DNA from: Streptococcaceae bacterium ESL0687
Lineage (GTDB): Bacteria; Bacillota; Bacilli; Lactobacillales; Streptococcaceae
NCBI GenBank assembly: GCA_029392475.1
Contig: CP113940.1
Coordinates: forward strand, 186,001-250,000
Direction of reading: 5' to 3'
DNA: 64,000 nucleotides
The translations under genes and the position numbers were made by a program. Each line of letters starts with the position of its first letter. The stretch's first letter is position 1. Under the pieces are notes generated by a model. That model did not search any database. It was not told the origin of the DNA and worked only from the letters and a program-made list of their open reading frames with translations. Positions 34,771 through 44,428 of the stretch are shown piece after piece.

Positions 34771-35437
34771 GTGGACCGACCTTGCTCTTAAGTACGGCGG
34801 TTACATGGAAATGGACAAACCCCTCCTGGCTAATAGGCTAAGCCTGTTAACCAGTGACAATGAAAAGTTAGCTCTTGTGACACCACCAGCCAGTGTTGTT
34901 AATGCTTATTTTTCAGAGCTTTACCAGAAAAAGGACCCTCAAGCTGCCCTCGATTATTTCTTGGATTTAAGCAAGGCCTTAAATAACTTTAATGTTGAGC
35001 CTGATTTTACTGGGGAAGGATCTGTAAACCATCCCTCTTATCGTTTTATTAGGCTAAACCTCCAAAATTTTTCTTATGGTTTTGTTTTTACAAATGACAA
35101 GGGTGATGCCCTTGTATTTCCAGAAGATAAGGGCTCTAAGGCGGAGGATGCTATTTTCTTACAGCTTGTAAATCTTTTTCCAGGCTACGGAGTTTCCTGG
35201 AAGCTAGAAGAGAGCATGATTAAACTTCAAGCGGTAGATGGTTTTTCAGAAGAAGTTATCAATGAAAAGAATTTAAAAGATTTTCCCAACTCTAAAATTT
35301 TCTACCATAAGTCATATGTAACGGTTGAATCAACAAAATTTGAGGAGTTGAAGGACTTAAGCCAACTTTTGGGAATTGGCTGTGAGAAAACTTTACTGTT
35401 AGATGGGGATAAACTTAAGGTCTTTTTAAAGTCTTAA
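34757..35437 (+). CDS. Uncharacterised protein encoded after hflX
   Basis: A 226-residue soluble protein with no signal peptide or membrane helix. It begins MSLSKWTDLALKYGGYMEMDKPLLANRL and includes a mixed alpha/beta region around FSYGFVFTNDKGDALVFPEDKGS. Counterparts lie after hflX in streptococci and have sometimes been named cystathionine beta-lyase, but I see no PLP lysine motif and it is too short, so that name should not be used. ATG 34757 is preceded by TGGAGAA; it overlaps hflX by 14 bases. Function unknown. Confidence 0.75.
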   Translation: MSLSKWTDLALKYGGYMEMDKPLLANRLSLLTSDNEKLALVTPPASVVNAYFSELYQKKDPQAALDYFLDLSKALNNFNVEPDFTGEGSVNHPSYRFIRLNLQNFSYGFVFTNDKGDALVFPEDKGSKAEDAIFLQLVNLFPGYGVSWKLEESMIKLQAVDGFSEEVINEKNLKDFPNSKIFYHKSYVTVESTKFEELKDLSQLLGIGCEKTLLLDGDKLKVFLKS

Positions 35438-35456
35438 GTTAGTTATAGGAGATCAA

Positions 35457-36350
35457 ATGATAGTTTTATTAGTTATAGTTGGTGTTTTGGTAGTATTTTT
35501 CCTAGCTGCGGCAGGAAGTTTATTTTATGTAGTTAAACAAGAAACAGTTGCAATTATTGAACGCTTTGGTAAATTTCAAAAGGTGTCAACTTCAGGTATT
35601 CACCTAAGACTTCCCTTTGGAATTGACCGAATTGCTGCAAGAATTCAACTGCGTTTAATTCAAAGTGACATGACAGTTGAAACAAAGACCCGTGATAATG
35701 TTTTTGTACAGATGAATGTGGCTACCCAGTACCGGGTAAGTGAGCAGAATATAACTGATGCCTACTACAAGCTTATGAATCCAGTTGAGCAAATCAGGTC
35801 TTACATTGAGGACGCCTTGAGATCAAGTGTACCAAGATTAACCCTTGATGAGCTTTTTGAGAAAAAAGACGAAATTGCCTTAGAGGTTCAACACCAGGTG
35901 ACTGAAGAAATGGCAACTTATGGTTATGTGATAGTTAAAACGCTAATTACCAAGGTTGAACCAGATGCTGAGGTTAAACTTGCCATGAATGAAATCAATG
36001 CCGCTCAAAGAAAACGGGTTGCCGCTCAAGAACTTGCCCATGCAGACAAAATTAAGGTAGTTACAGCAGCTGAAGCTGAAGCTGAAAAAGACAGGCTTCA
36101 CGGGGTAGGGATTGCTGAGCAAAGGCGTGCTATTGTTGACGGTCTTGCAGCATCTATTCTTGAGATGAAGGAAGCAAATGTAAATATCAATGAAGAGCAA
36201 ATCATGTCAATTTTACTGACCAACCAATATTTAGATACTCTTAACCAGTTTGCTGAAAAAGGAAATTCAACAGTCTTTCTACCAGCAAGTCCAGAGGGAG
36301 TAGAAGATATCAGAACTCAGATAATGACGGCTCTTAGTGCGCAGAAATAA
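35457..36350 (+). CDS. SPFH/band 7 membrane protein (stomatin/QmcA-like)
   Basis: A 297-residue protein: one N-terminal membrane helix (LLVIVGVLVVFFLAAAGSLFYVV), then the band 7 domain (VAIIERFGKFQKVSTSGIHLRLPFGIDRIAARIQLRL) and a long Ala/Glu-rich helix (AEAEAEKDRLHGVGIAEQRRAIV) typical of stomatin/slipin proteins. These oligomerise on the inner face of the membrane and organise lipid domains or proteases such as FtsH. TAGGAGA precedes the ATG, and it lies 19 bases after the preceding gene. A strong hairpin follows. Confidence 0.92.
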   Translation: MIVLLVIVGVLVVFFLAAAGSLFYVVKQETVAIIERFGKFQKVSTSGIHLRLPFGIDRIAARIQLRLIQSDMTVETKTRDNVFVQMNVATQYRVSEQNITDAYYKLMNPVEQIRSYIEDALRSSVPRLTLDELFEKKDEIALEVQHQVTEEMATYGYVIVKTLITKVEPDAEVKLAMNEINAAQRKRVAAQELAHADKIKVVTAAEAEAEKDRLHGVGIAEQRRAIVDGLAASILEMKEANVNINEEQIMSILLTNQYLDTLNQFAEKGNSTVFLPASPEGVEDIRTQIMTALSAQK

Positions 36351-36351
36351 T

Positions 36352-36388
36352 GATAAAAAGAAGGTAAGTTGTTTACCTTCTTTTTATC
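36352..36388 (+). terminator. Terminator of the miaA-hflX-SPFH operon
   Basis: GATAAAAAGAAGGTAA pairs with TTACCTTCTTTTTATC across a short loop. Confidence 0.93.
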
Positions 36389-36433
36389 GTTTTAGCTAGT
36401 AATTTAAAGCGGGTCGCAGAAACTTAGATGATA

Positions 36434-36442
36434 TGATATAAT
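36434..36442 (+). promoter_or_regulatory. Promoter of the GT2-DUF2304 pair
   Basis: TGA-TATAAT (TATAAT 36437-36442). A 12-bp perfect palindrome ATATCTAGATAT (36454-36465) follows just after the predicted start at 36449 and could be an operator. Confidence 0.6.
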
Positions 36443-36503
36443 GCAAGAAGCTTATATCTAGATATGGATATGTATAGAATAATTAATTGTTTTAAGGAGT
36501 ACA

Positions 36504-37235
36504 ATGAAGAAGGTCATTTTAATAATTCCAGCCTACAATGAAGAAAAAAGTATTGTAAATACTGTGAAAATGGTTGAAGATTTTAAAAAAGAAAAAGCTA
36601 AAGATCTTAATTTTATTCTTGATTATGTCGTTATAAATGATGGATCAAAAGATAATACCAAGCAAGTATTGGAAGAATATAAACTGAATCATGTTAACCT
36701 AATTCAAAATTTAGGAATTGGTGGTGCCGTTCAAACGGGCTATCTTTATGCCTTTAGAAATGATTATGACGTAGCTGTTCAGTTTGATGGAGACGGACAA
36801 CATGATATTGCAAGTATTGAAAATATTGTTGTTCCAATCTTAGAGAATCAAGCTGATTTCGTCATTGGTTCTCGCTTTGTTAAAGAAGATCAAGATAATT
36901 TTAAATCAACAGCCGCTAGGAGAATGGGTATTAATTTAATATCTCAAGCTATTAAACTTGTGACCGGGAAAAAGATTTATGATACAACCAGTGGTTATAG
37001 GGCAGCAAATAGAAGATTAATTAAATATTTTTCAGAAAATTATCCGGTTGCCTATCCGGAACCTGAGACCATTGTCCGAGCTATCAAACATGGTAACCGC
37101 ATTTTAGAAGTACCTGCTCATATGTTTGAGAGAGCCGAAGGGGAATCAAGTATTAGTGCTTTAAAATCTGTTACTTATATGATGGACGTTTTAACCTCCA
37201 TCTTTATCGCAGGACTTATGAAGGAGGTTGACTAA
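36504..37235 (+). CDS. GT2 glycosyltransferase, polyprenyl-phosphate sugar synthase type (GacI/SccN-like)
   Basis: A 243-residue GT-A enzyme of the dolichol-phosphate-mannose-synthase group. LIIPAYNEEKSI, DYVVINDGSKDNT and the DXD-type QFDGDGQHD are the nucleotide-sugar and metal sites; VIGSRFVKED and FERAEGESSI complete the pattern. No strong C-terminal membrane helix is visible. It probably charges undecaprenyl phosphate with a sugar used for side-chain decoration of the rhamnan, as GacI does in group A streptococcus; this is inferred from its partner and position. Overlaps DUF2304 by one base. Confidence 0.85.
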   Translation: MKKVILIIPAYNEEKSIVNTVKMVEDFKKEKAKDLNFILDYVVINDGSKDNTKQVLEEYKLNHVNLIQNLGIGGAVQTGYLYAFRNDYDVAVQFDGDGQHDIASIENIVVPILENQADFVIGSRFVKEDQDNFKSTAARRMGINLISQAIKLVTGKKIYDTTSGYRAANRRLIKYFSENYPVAYPEPETIVRAIKHGNRILEVPAHMFERAEGESSISALKSVTYMMDVLTSIFIAGLMKEVD

Positions 37236-37597
37236 TGTCTATATTACTTAGAATTGAGATGCTAGTTTTAGCCTTAGGACTATTTGTCTATATAGTTCGA
37301 ATGATTAATAGGAGTGCTTTTTCGCTAAGAAGGTCAGCTCCCTGGATGATTGTTGGTATTGGAATCTTATTTTTAGCAGCTTTTCCAGGAATAATTGAAA
37401 AATTAGCCCATGAATTAGGCTTTGGATTAACCATCAACTTTATTCTTTTTGTCGGTCTTGTTTTTGTTTTCGTGCTTGAACTCATGAAAACAAGTAGTGA
37501 TACCAAAAAGGACAATCAAATCAAAGTTTTAATTCAGGAAGTTTCGTTACTAAAAAAAGAGGCGGAAGAGAGCTCTTCTGATTACAGTGATGACTAA
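37235..37597 (+). CDS. DUF2304 small membrane protein (GacJ-like)
   Basis: A 120-residue protein with three hydrophobic helices (about 4-20, 33-50, 65-88) and a charged C-terminal coiled coil (KVLIQEVSLLKKEAEES). DUF2304 proteins partner with GT2 polyprenyl-phosphate sugar synthases; GacJ stimulates GacI by complex formation. The TAATG overlap with the upstream gene supports a fixed complex. Function inferred from the streptococcal pair. Confidence 0.85.
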   Translation: MSILLRIEMLVLALGLFVYIVRMINRSAFSLRRSAPWMIVGIGILFLAAFPGIIEKLAHELGFGLTINFILFVGLVFVFVLELMKTSSDTKKDNQIKVLIQEVSLLKKEAEESSSDYSDD

Positions 37598-37687
37598 CTT
37601 TAATTTTAAAAAATAAGTATTAAATTAAACAATTTTTATTAAAAATAAAGTAAATTTTTAACGAAATTCGCTGAAAAAAGATAATTA

Positions 37688-37696
37688 TGATATAAT
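37688..37696 (+). promoter_or_regulatory. rmlA operon promoter with an A/T-rich upstream region
   Basis: TGA-TATAAT (TATAAT 37691-37696), a clear extended -10. The 75 bases before the weak -35 are almost pure A/T (37598-37665), like an UP element. No hairpin terminator separates it from the DUF2304 gene, so read-through is possible. Confidence 0.6.
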
Positions 37697-37728
37697 CTAG
37701 TGGTACAAATTTTGAAAAAGAGGTAAAT

Positions 37729-38595
37729 ATGAAAGGTATTATCCTAGCCGGAGGATCTGGCACACGTTTATATCCATTAACTCGCGCAGCAAGCAAACAG
37801 CTTATGCCAATCTATGACAAGCCAATGATTTACTATCCACTATCAACTCTAATGTTAGCTGGGATTAAAGACATTCTTATCATCTCTACTCCACAAGACC
37901 TTCCACGCTTTGAAGAGCTTCTTGGAGACGGAAGTGAACTTGGTATCAACCTAAGCTATGCTGAGCAACCAAGCCCAGATGGACTGGCTCAAGCTTTTAT
38001 CATTGGTGAAGAGTTTATTGGAGATGATTCAGTGGCGCTAGTTCTTGGGGATAATATCTACCACGGGCCAGGCCTTTCTAAGATGCTTCAAAAAGCAGCT
38101 TCAAAAGAAAAAGGTGCAACTGTCTTTGGTTATCAAGTAAAAGATCCAGAACGTTTTGGTGTCGTTGATTTTGATGAAAATATGAAGGCTATTTCTGTTG
38201 AAGAAAAACCTGAACATCCAAAATCAAACTATGCAATCACAGGTCTTTACTTCTACGATAACGATGTTGTAGAAATTGCTAAAAATATCAAACCAAGCGC
38301 GCGCGGTGAACTTGAAATTACCGACGTAAATGCAGTTTATCTTGACCGTGGAACCCTTGATGTTGAGCTTATGGGCCGTGGATTTGCTTGGCTTGATACA
38401 GGTACACACGAAAGCCTACTTGAAGCAGCTCAATACATTGAAACTGTTCAACGTATGCAAAACTTGCAAGTAGCAAATCTTGAAGAAATTGCCTACCGCA
38501 TGGGTTATATTACTAAAGAACAGGTTCGTGAACTTGCTCAACCACTTAAGAAAAATGAATACGGACAATACCTACTCCGTTTAATTGAGGAATAA
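37729..38595 (+). CDS. rmlA: Glucose-1-phosphate thymidylyltransferase
   Basis: A 288-residue nucleotidyltransferase and first enzyme of dTDP-L-rhamnose synthesis. The N-terminal [26 protein letters not shown] binds nucleotide and Mg2+; [21 protein letters not shown] is the sugar-binding region. It is the first gene of the cell-wall polysaccharide cluster in all lactococci. Codons are biased. GAGG precedes the ATG. Confidence 0.97.
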   Translation: MKGIILAGGSGTRLYPLTRAASKQLMPIYDKPMIYYPLSTLMLAGIKDILIISTPQDLPRFEELLGDGSELGINLSYAEQPSPDGLAQAFIIGEEFIGDDSVALVLGDNIYHGPGLSKMLQKAASKEKGATVFGYQVKDPERFGVVDFDENMKAISVEEKPEHPKSNYAITGLYFYDNDVVEIAKNIKPSARGELEITDVNAVYLDRGTLDVELMGRGFAWLDTGTHESLLEAAQYIETVQRMQNLQVANLEEIAYRMGYITKEQVRELAQPLKKNEYGQYLLRLIEE

Positions 38596-38596
38596 G

Positions 38597-39190
38597 ATGA
38601 CTGAACAATTCTTTAATAAAGCCTTAGCTGCAAGAGAAATTCCTGGAATCCCAGGAATGCTAGAATTCGATATTCCAGTTTTTGGGGACAATCGCGGATG
38701 GTTTAAGGAAAACTTCCAAAAGGAAAAAATGCTTCCTTTAGGATTTCCTGAAAGCTTCTTTGCTCAAGGAAAACTACAAAACAATGTAAGTTTCTCAAGA
38801 AAAAATGTTCTTCGTGGACTTCATGCTGAGCCTTGGGACAAGTACATCTCAGTTGCTGATGACGGACGTGTTCTTGGTTCATGGGTAGATCTTCGCGAGG
38901 GGGAAACTTTCGGAAATGTCTATCAGACTGTAATTGATGCTAGTAAGGGAATCTTTGTTCCCCGTGGTGTGGCAAATGGTTTCCAGGTTTTATCTAACAA
39001 GGTTGCCTACAGCTACTTGGTTAATGACTACTGGGCACTTGAATTAAAACCAAAATATGCCTTTGTTAACTATGCGGATGAAACACTTGGCATCAAGTGG
39101 GAAAACCTGGCTGAGGCTGAAGTATCTGAAGCTGACGAAAACCACCCACTATTAAAAGATGTAAAACCTCTAAAGGCTTCTGACCTCTAA
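38597..39190 (+). CDS. rmlC: dTDP-4-dehydrorhamnose 3,5-epimerase
   Basis: A 197-residue cupin enzyme, third step of dTDP-L-rhamnose synthesis. VLRGLHAEPWDKYISVADDGRVLGSWVDLREGETFG contains the catalytic histidine (LHAE) and the conserved strands. ATG 38597 lies one base after the rmlA stop with GAGG upstream; an upstream TTG 38585 in frame overlaps that site. The stop overlaps the next gene by one base. Confidence 0.95.
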   Translation: MTEQFFNKALAAREIPGIPGMLEFDIPVFGDNRGWFKENFQKEKMLPLGFPESFFAQGKLQNNVSFSRKNVLRGLHAEPWDKYISVADDGRVLGSWVDLREGETFGNVYQTVIDASKGIFVPRGVANGFQVLSNKVAYSYLVNDYWALELKPKYAFVNYADETLGIKWENLAEAEVSEADENHPLLKDVKPLKASDL

Positions 39191-39450
39191 TGAAGGTTCT
39201 CCATCTTAAAACCAAGAGAAAACTTGAGTCCTGGACTGTCCAAAAGTACAGCCAGCAGCCTGCTTGGGCTGAAAAATTCTTTGCTGAAGGTAGCTTTAAG
39301 TGGAACGGAGAAAAGTCGCTGGCTATTAAAAACGCCGGTGGCCTTCTCAAGATGACAGTACCAGTAGGCGACATCATGGTCTTTAATGGTAAATACCTAA
39401 AGGCCGTCCCAGCCCAAAAGTTTACTCGAGAATACAAGATTTTAGACTAA
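39190..39450 (+). CDS. Small conserved protein between rmlC and rmlB (YcbC-like)
   Basis: An 86-residue basic protein, MKVLHLKTKRKLESWTVQKYSQ..., with hydrophobic beta-strand-like segments (LKMTVPVGDIMVFNG) and no membrane helix. A gene of this size occupies the same place in lactococcal wall-polysaccharide clusters (ycbC), which is why I give that label. It overlaps rmlC by one base, so it is translated with it. It is not needed for the known four-step rhamnose pathway. Function unknown. Confidence 0.7.
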   Translation: MKVLHLKTKRKLESWTVQKYSQQPAWAEKFFAEGSFKWNGEKSLAIKNAGGLLKMTVPVGDIMVFNGKYLKAVPAQKFTREYKILD

Positions 39451-40527
<1,077 letters not shown>

Positions 40528-40540
40528 AATATTTTAGCCT

Positions 40541-40614
40541 CATAGGGTTAGTGGTGATCAAAACACTGGAAAGAAGATTCATCTTATTTTTCAGGATTAC
40601 TGCTAGCCCTTATG
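40541..40614 (+). other. Structured interval between rmlB and rmlD
   Basis: CATAGGGTTAG (40541-40551) can pair imperfectly with CTAGCCCTTATG (40603-40614). The second arm also takes part in a competing short hairpin, ACTGC...GCAGT, followed by TTTTA. It resembles a small attenuator, but the stems are weak. No ORF is present. Confidence 0.35.
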
Positions 40615-40667
40615 GCAGTTTTATACTTAAATAATAGATTTGAACTGAATAAAAGAACTTAGAGATT

Positions 40668-40676
40668 TGTTATTAT
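40668..40676 (+). promoter_or_regulatory. Possible internal promoter before rmlD
   Basis: TGT-TATTAT (TATTAT 40671-40676), extended -10, 20 bases before the rmlD start. No proper -35. Confidence 0.35.
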
Positions 40677-40695
40677 GATTAAGAATGGAGATAAA

Positions 40696-41532
40696 ATGAT
40701 TTTAGTTACTGGAGCAAACGGCCAACTTGGAACAGAACTTTGCCACCTATTAGACGAGCGCAATGAAGATTATGTAGCAACTGATGCTGCTCAACTTGAT
40801 ATTACAGATGCCGAGGCAGTTGAAAAAGCTTTTGCTGAAATTAAACCAACCATCGTTTACCACTGTGCAGCCTACACTGCAGTTGATAAGGCTGAAGATG
40901 AAGGAAAAGAATTAGACTACGCTGTAAACGTTACAGGTACTGAAAACATTGCCAAAGCTTGTGGTAAATATGATACAACTCTAGTTTACATTTCAACTGA
41001 CTATGTCTTTAATGGTGAAAAACCAGTCGGTGAAGAGTGGATGGAAGATGACGCAACAGGTCCTCAAACTGAGTATGGACGCACTAAATTTTTAGGTGAA
41101 GAAGCAGTTCGTAAGTATGCACCCCACCACTATATCATTCGTACTAGCTGGGTCTTTGGTAACTACGGAGCAAACTTTGTCTTCACCATGCAAAAACTTG
41201 CTGAAACTCGCGATACCCTAACAGTTGTTGATGATCAGTTTGGTCGCCCAACTTGGACTCGTACTCTTGCTGAATTTATGGTTTATTTAGTAGAAAATCA
41301 AAAAGACTTTGGTACCTACCACCTGTCAAATGAAGGTGTAACAAACTGGTATGGTTTTGCCAAAGAAATCCTAAAAGATACTGATGTTGAAGTTTTACCA
41401 GTTGACAGCAGCAAGTTTGTTCAGAAGGCAAAACGTCCTAAAAACTCTGTTATGAGCCTTGAAAAAACTAAGGCGACAGGTTTTGTTATTCCAACTTGGC
41501 AAGATGCCTTAAAGGAAATGCTTAAAAAATAA
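40696..41532 (+). CDS. rmlD: dTDP-4-dehydrorhamnose reductase
   Basis: A 278-residue SDR enzyme and last step of dTDP-L-rhamnose synthesis. TGANGQLGTEL binds NADPH, and YGRTKFLGEE holds the catalytic Tyr and Lys; IRTSWVFG and DDQFGRPTWT are signatures. ATG 40696 has ATGGAGA five bases upstream; the frame is open to 40675. It ends 15 bases before rgpA. Confidence 0.96.
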   Translation: MILVTGANGQLGTELCHLLDERNEDYVATDAAQLDITDAEAVEKAFAEIKPTIVYHCAAYTAVDKAEDEGKELDYAVNVTGTENIAKACGKYDTTLVYISTDYVFNGEKPVGEEWMEDDATGPQTEYGRTKFLGEEAVRKYAPHHYIIRTSWVFGNYGANFVFTMQKLAETRDTLTVVDDQFGRPTWTRTLAEFMVYLVENQKDFGTYHLSNEGVTNWYGFAKEILKDTDVEVLPVDSSKFVQKAKRPKNSVMSLEKTKATGFVIPTWQDALKEMLKK

Positions 41533-41547
41533 TAGAAGAGGTGCAAC

Positions 41548-42690
41548 ATGCAACACGTTTTTATCATCGGATCCCGCGGTTTACCCGCAAAATACGGTGG
41601 ATTTGAAACCTTTGTTGATGAACTTGTAAGCAACCAAAAGAGCGCAGAGATCAAATATCATGTTGCTAATCTATCTGATAGGGAAAACAAAAGCCATTAT
41701 ACTTATAAGGGGGCTGATGTTTTTAACATTAAGTCACGTAATCTTGGTGGAGCAAGGGTCATTTTTTATGACCTTGATGCCATCAACTACTCTTTAGAAA
41801 TTATTAGAAAAGAGGGGATTAAAAATCCCATTTTCTATATTCTGGGAAATACCATTGGAGCTTTCATCACACCCATGGTCAAAAAGATTCATGCGGTAGG
41901 CGGCCTGGTTTTCGTAAATCCAGATGGCTTAGAGTGGAGACGTTCCAAATGGAACTATCCCGTTCGCAAGTACCTGAAGTATGCTGAGCGTAAAATGGTT
42001 GAGCAGACGGATTTAATCATTGCTGACAACCAGGGAATTGAAGACTACTTAAAGCTTGAATATAAAAAGCCCTTTAAATCGACAGTTTTAGCCTACGGGA
42101 CTGATACTGAAATGGGGATAAATCCTGATCTTTCATGGTTTGAAAAGCAAGCTATAGCTTCTGATGGTTATTATCTAGTTGTCGGCCGCTTTGTGCCAGA
42201 AAACAACTATGAGGCAGTAATCCGGTCATTTATGGCTTCTACCACAGAAAAAGATCTGGTTATTGTCACCAATAAAGACGACGGTGACCTGTATGAGACC
42301 CTACTTAAGTCAACAGGTTTTGATAAAGATTCACGAATTAAGTTTGTTGGTACTGTCTATGACAAGGATACCTTAAAAGCAATCAGAGAAAGGGCCTTTG
42401 CCTATATTCATGGCCACGAAGTGGGCGGAACCAATCCAAGTCTTTTAGAAGCCATGTGGTCAAGCAAATTAAATCTAGTTTTGGACGTTGATTTTAACCG
42501 GAATGTAACCTTAGACTCAGCCCGCTACTGGCAAAAAGATAGTCTGACAGACCTTATCAATAAGGTTGATGTTTTTGATGAAGCTGAAAGGATTCCCTAT
42601 AGGCAAATGTCCAGGAAAATTGTTTGTGACAATTATACCTGGCAGGGAATTGTTAATAAGTATGAGGAGCTCTTTTTAAATGAAGGTTAA
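41548..42690 (+). CDS. rgpA: Rhamnosyltransferase that primes the rhamnan (RgpA)
   Basis: A 380-residue GT4-type enzyme with N-terminal DUF1972 (FIIGSRGLPAKYGGFETFVDELV) and a C-terminal Rossmann domain containing the donor-binding HGHEVGGTNPSLLEAM. In S. mutans and group A streptococcus RgpA/GacB transfers the first L-rhamnose to lipid-linked GlcNAc at the inner face of the membrane. GAGG precedes the ATG. The last codons overlap rgpB. Confidence 0.93.
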   Translation: MQHVFIIGSRGLPAKYGGFETFVDELVSNQKSAEIKYHVANLSDRENKSHYTYKGADVFNIKSRNLGGARVIFYDLDAINYSLEIIRKEGIKNPIFYILGNTIGAFITPMVKKIHAVGGLVFVNPDGLEWRRSKWNYPVRKYLKYAERKMVEQTDLIIADNQGIEDYLKLEYKKPFKSTVLAYGTDTEMGINPDLSWFEKQAIASDGYYLVVGRFVPENNYEAVIRSFMASTTEKDLVIVTNKDDGDLYETLLKSTGFDKDSRIKFVGTVYDKDTLKAIRERAFAYIHGHEVGGTNPSLLEAMWSSKLNLVLDVDFNRNVTLDSARYWQKDSLTDLINKVDVFDEAERIPYRQMSRKIVCDNYTWQGIVNKYEELFLNEG

Positions 42691-43621
42691 TATCTTAATG
42701 CCTACCTATAATGGGGCACGGTTTTTGGCTGATCAGATAAAAAGTATTCAAAATCAGACCTTTACAGATTGGCATCTTCTCATTCGAGATGACGGCTCAA
42801 CTGATAAAACGCCTGATATCATTAGAGAATTTGTAGCTTTAGATGACCGAATATCTTTTATAAATGATAGTAATCAAATAGAAAATTTAGGTACAATTGC
42901 TTCCATTTTTGAATTAGTCAAAAGTGAATCTGCTGATTTTTACTTTTTCTGCGATCAGGATGATATTTGGTTGCCTGAAAAATTGGCTTTAACTTTAGCT
43001 GAGGCAGACCATCATGATAATTCAAGGGCTGTTATGTACTATACAGACCTTAAGGTTGTTGACCAGGACCTCAAGGTAGTTTCTGAAAGTATGATTAGAT
43101 CGCAAAGTCATCATGCAAATACCAGTCTTGTTGCAGAACTTACTGAAAACACAGTAACTGGTGGGGTTAGTATGATTAATCATGCCTTAGCAGAACTTTG
43201 GACCTCAGCTGATGATATTATCATGCATGACTGGTATCTAGCCCTTCTAGCTGCCAGTACGGGAGAACTTGTCTATATTGATGTTCCAACCCAGCTTTAC
43301 CGCCAGCATGATAGCAATGTACTTGGTGCTAGGACTCTTAGAAAGAGGATGAAAAATTGGATTCGCCCTTGGAAACTTGTCGCTAAGTACTGGTGGTTGA
43401 TTAAATCCAGCCAAGCCCAGGCCAAAAAGCTTTTGGAATTGCCAAATCTTGATTCCGAGAATCGAGAACTGGTCGAAAATTTTGTAAAGCTTGATACCGG
43501 AAATCTGAGAACTCGGGTTTCTGCCCTAAAAAAATATAAATTTAGAAAGAACAGGGCCTTTCATACCCTGGTCTTTCGTACTTTAATTATTACCAATTTC
43601 GGTAATAAATCGGAGGAATAA
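42680..43621 (+). CDS. rgpB: Rhamnosyltransferase extending the rhamnan (RgpB)
   Basis: A 313-residue GT2 enzyme. NILMPTYNGARFLADQIKSI and RDDGSTDKTPDII mark the nucleotide-binding half, and FCDQDDIWLP is the metal-binding DXD region. A short amphipathic C-terminus suits membrane association. RgpB adds further rhamnose units. It overlaps rgpA by 11 bases and rgpC follows after six bases. Confidence 0.93.
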   Translation: MKVNILMPTYNGARFLADQIKSIQNQTFTDWHLLIRDDGSTDKTPDIIREFVALDDRISFINDSNQIENLGTIASIFELVKSESADFYFFCDQDDIWLPEKLALTLAEADHHDNSRAVMYYTDLKVVDQDLKVVSESMIRSQSHHANTSLVAELTENTVTGGVSMINHALAELWTSADDIIMHDWYLALLAASTGELVYIDVPTQLYRQHDSNVLGARTLRKRMKNWIRPWKLVAKYWWLIKSSQAQAKKLLELPNLDSENRELVENFVKLDTGNLRTRVSALKKYKFRKNRAFHTLVFRTLIITNFGNKSEE

Positions 43622-43627
43622 CTAATA

Positions 43628-44428
43628 ATGAAGAAAAATAAAAATCTAATTCTTTTAAAGGAATTAGTTTCAACAGATTTTAAATTAAGATATCAGGGAT
43701 CTGTTTTAGGGTACCTTTGGTCAGTTGTTAAACCATTGATGCTCTTTACAATCATGTACTTTGTCTTTGTACGATTTTTAAGATTTGGTGGCGATATGCC
43801 CCACTTCTCAGTTGCCTTACTTTTAGGTATGGTTTTGTGGAACTTTTTTGCTGAATCAACCATGCTAGGTATGACATCCATCGTTTCCTATGGTGGTCTT
43901 TTGAGGAAGGTAAATATCCCTAAAACAATTATTGTAACTAGTTCTACCATGAACTCAGTTATAAATCTTTTAATCAATTTGATTGTTGTTTTAATTTTTG
44001 CCTTAATAAACGGGGTATCTTTAACTTGGAGGATTGCTTTTCTGCCCTTCCTTCTAATAGAACTTTTCGTTTTAGCTTATGGTCTAGCGCTTTTGATGTC
44101 AGCCATATATGTACGCTTTCGTGATCTTGGACAAATTTGGGAAGTGGTTCTTCAGGGTGCCATGTATGCAACCCCGATTATCTATCCAATTACTATGATT
44201 ACAGACCGTGGTTATGCTACAATTGCTAAATTAATGATGATGAATCCGATGGCGCAAATCATTCAAGATGCTCGCTACCTTACTATTTCACCAGAAAATT
44301 TAACTGTGTGGCAGCTGGTGGATAATAGATTTATTGCGCTTATTCCTTATCTAATACCTTTTATAATTTTTATTTTAGGTCGTTGGTACTTTAACAAGCA
44401 ATCAGATTACTTTGCGGAGGTTGTATAA
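43628..44428 (+). CDS. rgpC: Rhamnan ABC exporter permease (RgpC)
   Basis: A 266-residue ABC-2 type permease with six helices: LKELVSTDFKLRYQGSVLGYLWSVVKPL is the polysaccharide/teichoic-acid exporter signature. With the next gene product it moves lipid-linked rhamnan to the outer membrane face. CGGAGGA precedes the ATG. Overlaps rgpD by one base (TAATG). Confidence 0.94.
   Translation: MKKNKNLILLKELVSTDFKLRYQGSVLGYLWSVVKPLMLFTIMYFVFVRFLRFGGDMPHFSVALLLGMVLWNFFAESTMLGMTSIVSYGGLLRKVNIPKTIIVTSSTMNSVINLLINLIVVLIFALINGVSLTWRIAFLPFLLIELFVLAYGLALLMSAIYVRFRDLGQIWEVVLQGAMYATPIIYPITMITDRGYATIAKLMMMNPMAQIIQDARYLTISPENLTVWQLVDNRFIALIPYLIPFIIFILGRWYFNKQSDYFAEVV

Noticed and set aside
34757-35437. Cystathionine beta-lyase
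   Set aside because: Only 226 residues and no PLP-lysine motif; the name is a known mislabel for this position.
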